Part shown: positions 1 to 5,409 of the stretch, in pieces
How the letters are laid out: each line of letters begins with the position of its first letter
Position numbering within the stretch: the first letter of the stretch is position 1
Source: Weeksellaceae bacterium
GTDB taxonomy: Bacteria > Bacteroidota > Bacteroidia > Flavobacteriales > Weeksellaceae
Reading direction: 5' to 3'
Assembly (NCBI GenBank): GCA_028698395.1
Contig: JAQVDG010000172.1
Coordinates: forward strand, 1 to 5,409
DNA length: 5,409 nucleotides
Notes under the pieces: model-generated
What the model saw: only the letters and a program-made list of their open reading frames with translations
Databases searched by the model: none
What the model was told of the DNA's origin: nothing
Program-made: the position numbers and the translations under genes

Positions 1-1005
1 TCCGGAATTAAGAGCATCGTTATTGACTTGAACCAATTGGCCTCCATCTTCGATAATAAAATCAGCTGTTTCGGATGCGTTATTAACGTAATCTTGTACA
101 GTAAGAATTCCATTTCCGTTAATGATTAATTTGCCTCCGGATTCTATGGTTAGACTTTGAGCATCTGCTGTTGTAGTAATTTCCACTTGTTTTCCATTGG
201 GAATAATAGCACATTTTGCCGCATCCGGTATTCCATTGTTCCAATTGGCCGAATTATTCCAATCAGAACTTACTGCTCCTGAGAATTCGGTACAATTAGG
301 AAATTTTGAAATAATTTCTTCTGCTTCAAAACAAACTGACCTTGAGGTTAATCCTTCCGGCCATAAGGAAGGACAAGTTGATGGAGTTGCATTTGGTCCG
401 CAGTAGCTTGCATCGCCCGGAGCTACACCTAAAACACTACCCATGGCAATCCAAACAATATTACTGTTGTCTCCTATTAAAGCTGGCGGAATTAGATCCT
501 CATAGGCACTTGCTTGATTTTTAGAAATAAAATAAGCTTTTTTTCCGGTTCCGGTATAAAGTATCATCGGATTTCCTGAAATCTGCCTATAAAAATTATT
601 GCAAAATTCAACTACGGAATAATCTGCCATTTTTATTTTTCCCATTGCATTTTGAACTAGTCCGGTCATAGAAAAGTAACTGTTGTTTTTCATTTCTAAT
701 ATAGACGTTGTGCCCATGGACATTCCGGAATTTAATTCCACTCCACCATATACTTCTAAAGTCCCATTTAGTGCAAACCAATTTCCAATGGTTAATTTTG
801 AATCAGGAAGAATAATTAATTTACCTCCGGAAGCAATCGTTAATCCCCAAAGGTTGTTTACTTCTCCACTCACACAATAGGTTTGTCCATTGGAAATAGT
901 TGTTATATCGAATGTGTAAGTTTGCGCTCCGGATGGGCATTGCGCTATTGCCTTTACTGTAATAAATAACAGAAAGATAGGAATTAGACTTTTAGTTAAT
1001 TTCAT
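1..1005 (-). CDS. Secreted repeat-containing surface protein, N-terminal 335 residues (C-terminus off the left edge)
   Basis: The frame is open from an ATG at 1005 to the left edge without a stop, giving 335 residues. The N-terminus is a clear signal peptide: K2 and K5, a hydrophobic core at about 6-17, then AIA before Q22, so cleavage after A21 is likely. C23 is preceded by Q, which does not fit a lipobox. The mature part is rich in Gly, Asn, Ser and Thr and has eight cysteines (23, 44, 135, 202, 211, 225, 238, 265). Two homologous strand units, LTIASGGKLII (55-65) and LTIESGGKLII (285-295), and a looser one near 317-326 suggest a beta-solenoid. Residues 248-270 carry the pattern DWNNSANWNNGIP, common in large secreted Flavobacteriales proteins. 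I infer export by Sec and possibly onward by the type IX system; the sorting domain would lie outside the window. Function is unknown. It is divergent from the XRE gene, and no convincing Shine-Dalgarno sequence precedes the ATG. Confidence 0.85.
   Translation of the reverse strand, partial: MKLTKSLIPIFLLFITVKAIAQCPSGAQTYTFDITTISNGQTYCVSGEVNNLWGLTIASGGKLIILPDSKLTIGNWFALNGTLEVYGGVELNSGMSMGTTSILEMKNNSYFSMTGLVQNAMGKIKMADYSVVEFCNNFYRQISGNPMILYTGTGKKAYFISKNQASAYEDLIPPALIGDNSNIVWIAMGSVLGVAPGDASYCGPNATPSTCPSLWPEGLTSRSVCFEAEEIISKFPNCTEFSGAVSSDWNNSANWNNGIPDAAKCAIIPNGKQVEITTTADAQSLTIESGGKLIINGNGILTVQDYVNNASETADFIIEDGGQLVQVNNDALNSG
121..153 (-). repeat. Coding repeat unit 2 (SGGKLII strand unit)
   Basis: This stretch encodes residues 285-295 (LTIESGGKLII) of the secreted protein and is the partner of the unit at 811-843. 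It is followed about 20 residues later by a looser version, IIEDGGQLVQV (317-327), so more units may continue past the left edge. Confidence 0.65.
811..843 (-). repeat. Coding repeat unit 1 (SGGKLII strand unit)
   Basis: This stretch encodes residues 55-65 (LTIASGGKLII) of the secreted protein. It matches the segment at 121-153 at 26 of 33 bases by eye and at 10 of 11 residues. The similarity at protein level indicates an internal structural repeat, probably a beta-strand and turn of a solenoid. Confidence 0.65.
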
Positions 1006-1211
1006 GAGATTTTAGGTTTTTTAGTTTATACTATTAGTAATTTCTTAACATTAAGGAGTTTTTATTTTGTAAAATCTTTGTCTTATTTTGGTTTAGAATT
1101 TCAATAAAATAAACTCATCCCATAATGAATAAAGTGTTTTTCGAGGTTTAGGTTTGAAAATTCAAGCAATTTTATAGACAATTTTTTATATAGAAACCAA
1201 TTAGCAATCAA

Positions 1212-1241
1212 TAATTTATTACTTTTGCTCGGTAATTTATT
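1212..1241 (+). promoter_or_regulatory. Direct repeat TAATTTATT x2 around the candidate -7 box, possible operator
   Basis: TAATTTATT occurs at 1212-1220 and again at 1233-1241, exactly 21 bases apart, which is two helical turns. The first copy overlaps the first base of the candidate -7 box and the second lies at the presumed transcript start. This placement would suit autoregulation by the XRE protein encoded just downstream. The repeat is pure AT in an AT-rich spacer, so chance is a serious alternative. Confidence 0.25.
1220..1227 (+). promoter_or_regulatory. Candidate -7 box of the XRE regulator gene (TACTTTTG)
   Basis: TACTTTTG is an exact match to the Bacteroidota -7 consensus TAnnTTTG. 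It ends 20 bases before the ATG at 1248, which would give a short 5' leader of roughly 12-15 bases. The expected upstream TTG element is not clear: the nearest candidate is TTA at 1201-1203, a shorter than usual spacing. In AT-rich DNA such an 8-mer could arise by chance, so position is the main support. Confidence 0.5.
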
Positions 1242-1247
1242 GGAATC

Positions 1248-1622
1248 ATGTTAAGAAGCTGGGGAAATAATATTAGGAAAATACGTGAAATCAAAAATTT
1301 TAGCCAAAGTTATATGGCCGATAAATTATTGATGAGCCAAAGTTCTTATTCTGATATAGAAAATTGTAAAACATCTATTACAGAAGAACGTTTAGAGGAA
1401 ATTGCACAAATATTGGGTATTTCTTCTGAGATAATTAAGAATTTTAATGACCAGGTTGTTTTTAATGCTTGTTCCCAATCGGGGTATTTCAACGTGAATA
1501 ATCTGAATTATTCAGAAAAAATAGAAGCTCTTTATAAAGAATTACTTCAATCCAAAGATGAAATTATCAGTCAACTGAAAAAGGAAATAGAAGTGCTGAA
1601 ACAGATAAATTCTCAAGGATAA
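1248..1622 (+). CDS. Small XRE-family helix-turn-helix transcriptional regulator with C-terminal coiled coil
   Basis: The 124-residue product begins with a Cro/C1-type DNA-binding domain at about residues 6-64. The helix-turn-helix is visible as SQSYMADKLLMSQSSYSDIE (19-38), followed by the usual hydrophobic helix LEEIAQILGIS (49-59). A linker (65-87) leads into a heptad-like helix at about 88-118 (EKIEALYKELLQ and DEIISQLKKEIEVLKQI), probably for dimerisation. Short regulators of this shape are frequent in Flavobacteriales; the DNA target and any ligand are unknown. No sensor, peptidase or toxin domain is present, and no partner gene for a toxin-antitoxin pair adjoins it. The ATG was chosen because the domain starts right after it; a GGA at 1242-1244 is only a weak ribosome-binding match. 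The gene is convergent with ftsZ and divergent from the secreted protein gene, so it is probably transcribed alone. Confidence 0.9.
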   Translation: MLRSWGNNIRKIREIKNFSQSYMADKLLMSQSSYSDIENCKTSITEERLEEIAQILGISSEIIKNFNDQVVFNACSQSGYFNVNNLNYSEKIEALYKELLQSKDEIISQLKKEIEVLKQINSQG

Positions 1623-1660
1623 GAAAAATTTGCGCTTAAAACTAAAGTTTTAAGCGCAAA
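1621..1660 (-). terminator. Rho-independent terminator of the ftsQ-ftsA-ftsZ operon
   Basis: TTTGCGCTTAAAAC (1629-1642) and GTTTTAAGCGCAAA (1647-1660) form a perfect 14-bp stem with a four-base loop, TAAA. Read on the minus strand the stem is followed by TTTTTCTT (1628 down to 1621), a classic U-tract, and it lies 31 bases past the ftsZ stop. On the plus strand the same stem starts six bases after the XRE stop, but the bases after it (CCTCTCTTAAAAAAA) are not U-rich. It is therefore a good ftsZ terminator and at best a weak one for the XRE transcript. Confidence 0.85.
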
Positions 1661-1691
1661 CCTCTCTTAAAAAAATTAACCATGAGACTCC

Positions 1692-3395
1692 CTAATCTAC
1701 ATTGTCATGCAGAAAGTTATTGGGTCTTATTTTTAGCTCGTTTTCATTATTTTCACTTACAATAAAATCAGAAGGTGACTTTCTTTCGTGCCCTTCCAAC
1801 TCAATTCCTTGTCGTTTATAAGCCGGTGTATTTTCAATTTCATCAACTGATTTTTGATTCAAAGTGCTTTTAAACTTATAATTAAACTGTTTTAATCGTG
1901 CTCTGCGTTCCTCAATCGCTTGTGATAAAGATTGTGAAATAGGCGAATCGAAAGGATCTTCCGGATCTGTTTCTTCTTCTATCACCGGTTTTTGTGCGGT
2001 TTGCATTTGTGTTGCAGATTCTTCTTTCTTTAGTTCAAAAGTTTCTTCTTCAAAATCATCATCCAAAGTAAACCGTATAGTTTGTGGTTTTTCATCTGTT
2101 TCTTCCGGTTCTAATTCCATTTGAGGCACTTCTTCCGCTTCTTTTAATTCAAAAACAATCTCATTTTCTTCGTTTTCTTCTGAAATTAGTTCAGCTTCAG
2201 CTTTAAATTCTTCTTTTTCATTAGCCTCTTCCAATTCAAAAATTATTCGTTCGGGTGATTCGGAAATTGTTTTTTCTTCTTTTGGCTCATTGATTCTTTC
2301 GTCAGGATTTTTTTTTACCTGAATGGGAAAAGGAGTTTCGGTGGATAGTTTTTTCACAATAGGTTGTTCTTCTTCCAATGTGTGAAAGATTTTCTCTTCT
2401 TCTTTTCCTGTGAAAACTTGTTCTTCTTTAGGAAATCCTGTTGCAATAACAGTTACACTGATTTTTTCTCCTAATTCCGAATCTTCGCCAACTCCCATAA
2501 TGATGTTTGCGTTATTTTTTGCTTCCGATTGAATGTACTCGTTAATTTTAGCGATTTCATCCATTGTTACTTCATTATCACCCGAAACAATCAATAAAAG
2601 TACATTTCGTGCTCCCGAGATTTTATTATTGTTCAGCAAAGGAGAATCCAATGCTGCTGTAATAGCTTCTGTTGCTTTATTTTCACCACTTGCCGTAGCA
2701 GTTTCCATGATGGCTGTTCCTGAATTAGCAAGAACTGTTCGGGCATCGAGCAAGTCAATATTGGTTGCGTAATGTTTGGAAATCACTTCTGCAATTCCTT
2801 TAGCAGCTGTGGTCAGAACTTCATCAGCTCGGGCAAAACTTGCTTTATAGCCTAAATTTCCATACAATTCTCGTAATTTATCATTGTTGATAACGATTAA
2901 GGAATCAACATTTTTCTGCATTCGGGTGATTCCTTCTTCGGCTTGTGCCAATCTCATTTTTCCTTCAAAGAAAAAAGGAGCGGTAACAATTCCAACAGTC
3001 AGAATTCCCATTTCTTTTGAAATTTCCGCAATGACTGGTGCAGCACCGGTTCCGGTTCCACCTCCCATTCCGGCTGTGATAAATGCCATTTTGGTATTAC
3101 TGTCCAAAAATCGTTTAATATCATCAACACTTTCCAAAGCAGCCTGTTCGCCAACTTCAGGATTTGCTCCAGCGCCAAGTCCTTCTGTAATTGTTTTTCC
3201 TAATTGAATCCGGTTAGGTACCGGACTGTGATTCAAAGATTGTGCATCGGTGTTGCAGACAGCAAAATCCACTCCTTCAATGCCTTGTTGGTACATGTAG
3301 TTTACCGCATTGCTTCCTCCTCCTCCAACACCAATTACTTTAATTGCTGAGGAACGTTGTTTAGGTAAATCAAACATAAAATCTCCGGTTTCCAT
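1692..3395 (-). CDS. ftsZ: Cell division protein FtsZ (tubulin-like GTPase) with long acidic C-terminal extension
   Basis: FtsZ is the cytoplasmic tubulin homologue that binds GTP and polymerises into the Z ring. The GTPase core is intact: GVGGGGSNA (22-30), the tubulin signature GGGTGTG (111-117), FEGKMR (143-148), and the T7-loop NIDLLD (212-217), whose D214 and D217 correspond to the catalytic aspartates of Escherichia coli FtsZ. The C-terminal core domain ends near VTVIATGF (314-321). The 567-residue length is well above the roughly 380 of E. coli. The excess is an acidic linker (322-480), an RRARLKQFNYKF block (497-508), a PAYKRQG peptide (524-530) and a terminal FLHDNVD (561-567), a tail I recognise from flavobacterial FtsZ. 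The ATG at 3395 is preferred, since homologues begin a few residues before FDLPK; M7 is an alternative. The upstream sequence is A-rich with no Shine-Dalgarno match. It lies 15 bases after ftsA and ends the operon. Confidence 0.98.
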   Translation of the reverse strand: METGDFMFDLPKQRSSAIKVIGVGGGGSNAVNYMYQQGIEGVDFAVCNTDAQSLNHSPVPNRIQLGKTITEGLGAGANPEVGEQAALESVDDIKRFLDSNTKMAFITAGMGGGTGTGAAPVIAEISKEMGILTVGIVTAPFFFEGKMRLAQAEEGITRMQKNVDSLIVINNDKLRELYGNLGYKASFARADEVLTTAAKGIAEVISKHYATNIDLLDARTVLANSGTAIMETATASGENKATEAITAALDSPLLNNNKISGARNVLLLIVSGDNEVTMDEIAKINEYIQSEAKNNANIIMGVGEDSELGEKISVTVIATGFPKEEQVFTGKEEEKIFHTLEEEQPIVKKLSTETPFPIQVKKNPDERINEPKEEKTISESPERIIFELEEANEKEEFKAEAELISEENEENEIVFELKEAEEVPQMELEPEETDEKPQTIRFTLDDDFEEETFELKKEESATQMQTAQKPVIEEETDPEDPFDSPISQSLSQAIEERRARLKQFNYKFKSTLNQKSVDEIENTPAYKRQGIELEGHERKSPSDFIVSENNENELKIRPNNFLHDNVD

Positions 3396-3410
3396 ATATT
3401 TTTATTTTTT

Positions 3411-4802
3411 TTATTCTGTATCGTTAATCATTTTAATGAATTTGTCTGCCCATTCCGACAAAATATTCACTCGTTTTTTGCTTTTCTCTTTTCGGGCTGC
3501 TTTTTTCTTTTTGCCTAAATTTTCGTTTTCTAACAATGTTTCTTCTTCTTGAATATCTTGAATTTCCTCATCGTTTTCATCAAATAATTTAGTGTCATTA
3601 TCAACCTCTTCTGTTTCTATTAATTCGTCTTCATCAAACTCACGTTCACTCAAAGCTTTCATCAATAAACCAACGGAAGTAGCGTATTCCGGACTGGAAA
3701 ATTCTTCGGCTAAATCACCGACGATATGCTCATTGGAGAAGCCGATTCGAACGTCCATTCCGGTTAGGTATTCAGCCAATTGACGGATATGTTTCAATTT
3801 TGAACCTCCACCTGTCATGACAATTCCGGCAATTAATTTCTTTTTGGAATCTTCACATCCGTAGTGTTTTAGTTCCAAATAACTTTGTTCTAAAATCTCC
3901 TGAACTCGGGCTTTAATGATTTGAGATAAGGTTTTAAGCGAAATCTCTTTAGGCTCACGACCGTGTAATCCCGGAATGGAAACAATTTCTGTTTCTTTGT
4001 TTTCACCTGGCCAGGCCGAACCGAATTTTTCTTTTAATAATTCTGCATGGCGTTCTATAATAGAACAACCATCTTTTATGTCTTCTGTAATTACGTTTCC
4101 GCCAAAAGGAATCACGGAAGTATGACGAATCATATTTCCTTTGAATACCGCAATATCAGTAGTTCCACCTCCAATATCCATGAGAGCAACTCCCGCTTCT
4201 TTTTCTTCGGAAGTTAAAGTAGCATCAGAAGAGGCAAGGGGTTCTAAGGTAATTCCGGATAGTTTTAACCCGGCGTTTTTCACGCAACGAACGATGTTTT
4301 TAATCGAAGTGATTTGTCCGACAACTACATGGAAATTTGCTTCTAAACGGCTTCCGTACATTCCTTCCGGATCGGTAATTTCGCCTTCGCTGTCCACTTT
4401 GTATTCTTGCGGTAAAACATGGATAATTTCTTCTCCGGGAAGCATGACCAATTTGTGTACCTGATTAATTAAGCGTTTTAAATCATCTACATTGATTACA
4501 TCTTCATGATTGGGGCGTGTGATATAATCGCTGTGTTGAAGAGAGCGAATATGCTGTCCTGCAATTCCAACCGTTACTTCCGTGATTTTAAACCCGGAAG
4601 CTTCTTCTGCCATACGAACGGCTTCTTCAATTGAACTGACTGTTTTGGTAATGTTGGTGACCACACCTCTGTGAACACCCAGACTTTTTGCAACGCCCAC
4701 ACCTAATATTTCTACTTTTTTGTGTTCGTTGTATCGCCCAACCATGGCAACTATTTTAGTGGTTCCTATATCCAGACCGACTGCAATTCCTTTATTTCTC
4801 AT
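3411..4802 (-). CDS. ftsA: Cell division protein FtsA, actin-like membrane tether of FtsZ
   Basis: FtsA is an actin-family ATPase that binds the FtsZ C-terminal peptide and anchors Z-ring filaments to the inner face of the cytoplasmic membrane. The 463-residue product has the phosphate-1 motif GLDIGTTK (9-16), the FtsA-specific SHS2 (1C) region from about GIAGQHIRS (79-87) to FHVVVGQ (157-163), the phosphate-2 motif MDIGGGTTD (208-216), and the adenosine motif VMTGGGSKL (328-336). The actin fold ends near GLLMKALS (378-385). An acidic linker (about 388-427) and a lysine/arginine cluster (431-444) follow. The last segment, VNILSEWADKFIKMI (445-459), can form an amphipathic helix and is the likely membrane-targeting sequence. 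The ATG at 4802 lies inside the end of ftsQ, giving an 11-base overlap that suggests translational coupling; the motif at residue 9 leaves no later start possible. Confidence 0.98.
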   Translation of the reverse strand: MRNKGIAVGLDIGTTKIVAMVGRYNEHKKVEILGVGVAKSLGVHRGVVTNITKTVSSIEEAVRMAEEASGFKITEVTVGIAGQHIRSLQHSDYITRPNHEDVINVDDLKRLINQVHKLVMLPGEEIIHVLPQEYKVDSEGEITDPEGMYGSRLEANFHVVVGQITSIKNIVRCVKNAGLKLSGITLEPLASSDATLTSEEKEAGVALMDIGGGTTDIAVFKGNMIRHTSVIPFGGNVITEDIKDGCSIIERHAELLKEKFGSAWPGENKETEIVSIPGLHGREPKEISLKTLSQIIKARVQEILEQSYLELKHYGCEDSKKKLIAGIVMTGGGSKLKHIRQLAEYLTGMDVRIGFSNEHIVGDLAEEFSSPEYATSVGLLMKALSEREFDEDELIETEEVDNDTKLFDENDEEIQDIQEEETLLENENLGKKKKAARKEKSKKRVNILSEWADKFIKMINDTE

Positions 4803-5409
4803 CTTTAATTCTTTTGGTTGCTACTATTTGGTTATTAAATCTTAAATCAATTTTTTCATAATAATCCAGTCCGACTTTGCTAATGTATTGTTCGTAAAAT
4901 AACTTTAATTTGTCAAACTTTTCATCGATTTTATCTAATTCACCAAACTCAATTACGTAATCCCCTTTGTTTATTAACAAAATAAATGAATTTGGTGCTT
5001 CTTTCCGGACTGCTATTATATGTTTTTTCAACAATTTATCATCATTCAGGTATTTGACTAAATTTGCTAATCCCTGAAAGTCTTCTTTTTCAACATCTCC
5101 ACCCACCATCAGAACTTCGGCAGCATAAAGAGTTGAGAGTGGCATTTTACTTAAATCTTCTGATAAATAATATTCGTCATTCTCTGTGATAATACGACAT
5201 ACGGGTGTTTTTTGTATTACTTTTATATTCAAATTTCCTTCTACTCCCTTGTGAACTTGTGCTTGTTTTATGAAGGAATTTTTATTTAAAAGTTGTTCGA
5301 TTTCGGCTATATTTAAATTTCCCAACGGGATTGTTAACACTTGCAAAGGCTTGGCGTTTACGACTCTTTTTACCAAACTGTCGTTAATAAAATACTGAGA
5401 AGAACTACT
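4792..5409 (-). CDS. ftsQ: Cell division protein FtsQ/DivIB, C-terminal 205 residues (5' end off the right edge)
   Basis: FtsQ is a single-pass membrane protein whose periplasmic part holds the divisome together, linking early and late division proteins. The frame is open to the right edge, so the cytoplasmic tail and membrane segment are not in the window. Visible residues start SSSSQYFIND, consistent with the end of the first strand and start of a POTRA domain. NLNIAEIEQLLNKNSFIKQAQV (in parts, 31-52) and LNIKVIQKTPVCRI (60-73) give the typical helix-strand-strand of POTRA. KMPLS (88-92), FGELDKIDEKFDKLKLFYEQ (155-174) and YEKIDLRFNNQIVATK (184-199) are strongly reminiscent of flavobacterial FtsQ. 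A TTG at 5376 reads in frame, but homology continues upstream of it, so it is not the start. FtsQ diverges fast; the call rests on these motifs and on its position directly before ftsA. Confidence 0.92.
   Translation of the reverse strand, partial: SSSSQYFINDSLVKRVVNAKPLQVLTIPLGNLNIAEIEQLLNKNSFIKQAQVHKGVEGNLNIKVIQKTPVCRIITENDEYYLSEDLSKMPLSTLYAAEVLMVGGDVEKEDFQGLANLVKYLNDDKLLKKHIIAVRKEAPNSFILLINKGDYVIEFGELDKIDEKFDKLKLFYEQYISKVGLDYYEKIDLRFNNQIVATKRIKDEK

Larger units (their letters stand above)
1006..1247. other. Divergent non-coding spacer between the secreted protein gene and the XRE gene
   Basis: This 242-base AT-rich spacer has no credible open frame on either strand. It must hold the promoters of both divergent genes. 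The XRE side has the TACTTTTG box at 1220-1227. On the minus side I found no CAAAnnTA (the reversed -7 consensus) upstream of 1005, so the secreted gene uses a weak or different promoter. A small palindrome, TACTATTAGTA, lies at 1029-1039, 24 bases before that gene's ATG. TTTAGGTTT occurs at both 1011-1019 and 1147-1155. None of these is strong evidence of a site. Confidence 0.6.

Noticed and set aside
197..880. Plus-strand open frames at 197-406, 342-524 and 683-880
   Set aside because: They lie antisense to the continuous minus-strand secreted-protein frame, which has a signal peptide and internal repeats; the plus-strand products show no domain or plausible start context.
1001..1005. Lipoprotein signal at C23 of the secreted protein
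   Set aside because: The residues before the cysteine are A-I-A-Q; a lipobox needs a small residue (G, A or S) at -1, so ordinary signal peptidase I cleavage after A21 is preferred.
1029..1039. Palindrome TACTATTAGTA as an operator of the secreted protein gene
   Set aside because: It is only 11 bases, does not extend at either side, and lies in very AT-rich sequence where such palindromes are frequent.
1011..1155. Direct repeat TTTAGGTTT (1011-1019 and 1147-1155)
   Set aside because: It is a short T-rich match with a 127-base gap and no link to a promoter element, so chance is the simplest explanation.
1248..1622. XRE gene as an antitoxin, a phage repressor, or a restriction-modification controller
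   Set aside because: There is no toxin, phage or methyltransferase/endonuclease gene beside it: its neighbours are ftsZ and a secreted protein gene.
2533..4464. Plus-strand open frames inside ftsZ and ftsA (2533-2772, 2884-3207, 3310-3552, 3592-3783, 4141-4464)
   Set aside because: They are shadows of highly conserved minus-strand genes; their Ser/Pro/Ile-rich products reflect the reversed codons of those genes.
4792..5376. Start of ftsQ at the TTG at 5376
   Set aside because: The frame stays open to the right edge and the upstream residues (QYFINDS) fit the beginning of the POTRA region, so the true start and membrane segment lie outside the window.
1..5409. CRISPR arrays, tRNA or rRNA genes, insertion sequences
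   Set aside because: I saw no regularly spaced repeats, no cloverleaf-like segments, no transposase frames and no terminal inverted repeats in the window.

Overview
The window looks like a piece of a Flavobacteriales (Bacteroidota) chromosome. The DNA is AT-rich. The genes lack strong Shine-Dalgarno sequences and instead have A-rich upstream stretches. One candidate promoter carries the Bacteroidota-type TAnnTTTG -7 element. The FtsA and FtsZ proteins have flavobacterial features, including an FtsZ that ends in FLHDNVD. Genus cannot be fixed from this window alone.

Right two thirds (about 1692-5409, minus strand): the distal end of the division and cell wall (dcw) cluster, read right to left as ftsQ (5' end outside the window), ftsA and ftsZ. 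ftsQ and ftsA overlap by 11 bases and ftsA and ftsZ are 15 bases apart, so they are almost certainly one transcription unit. FtsZ polymerises into the Z ring, FtsA ties the filaments to the inner membrane through a C-terminal amphipathic helix, and FtsQ is the periplasmic POTRA-type scaffold of the divisome. A 14-bp perfect stem followed by TTTTTCTT on the minus strand closes the operon just after ftsZ.

Middle (1248-1622, plus strand): a small XRE-type helix-turn-helix regulator with a C-terminal coiled coil, convergent with ftsZ. It has a candidate -7 box, and a 9-base direct repeat spaced 21 bases apart overlaps and follows that box.

Left (1-1005, minus strand): the first 335 codons of a secreted, repeat-bearing protein that runs off the left edge. 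It has a signal peptide, eight cysteines and repeated SGGKLII beta-strand units. It is probably a cell-surface or type IX-secreted protein, but the C-terminal sorting domain that would show this is outside the window. The 242 bases between it and the XRE gene are non-coding and AT-rich.

Nothing here amounts to a clearly new system. The points most worth a second look are the architecture of the long FtsZ tail (internal PAYKRQG peptide, FxL repeats, extra terminal peptide), the charged linker of FtsA, the regulator parked at the end of the division operon, and the truncated surface protein.
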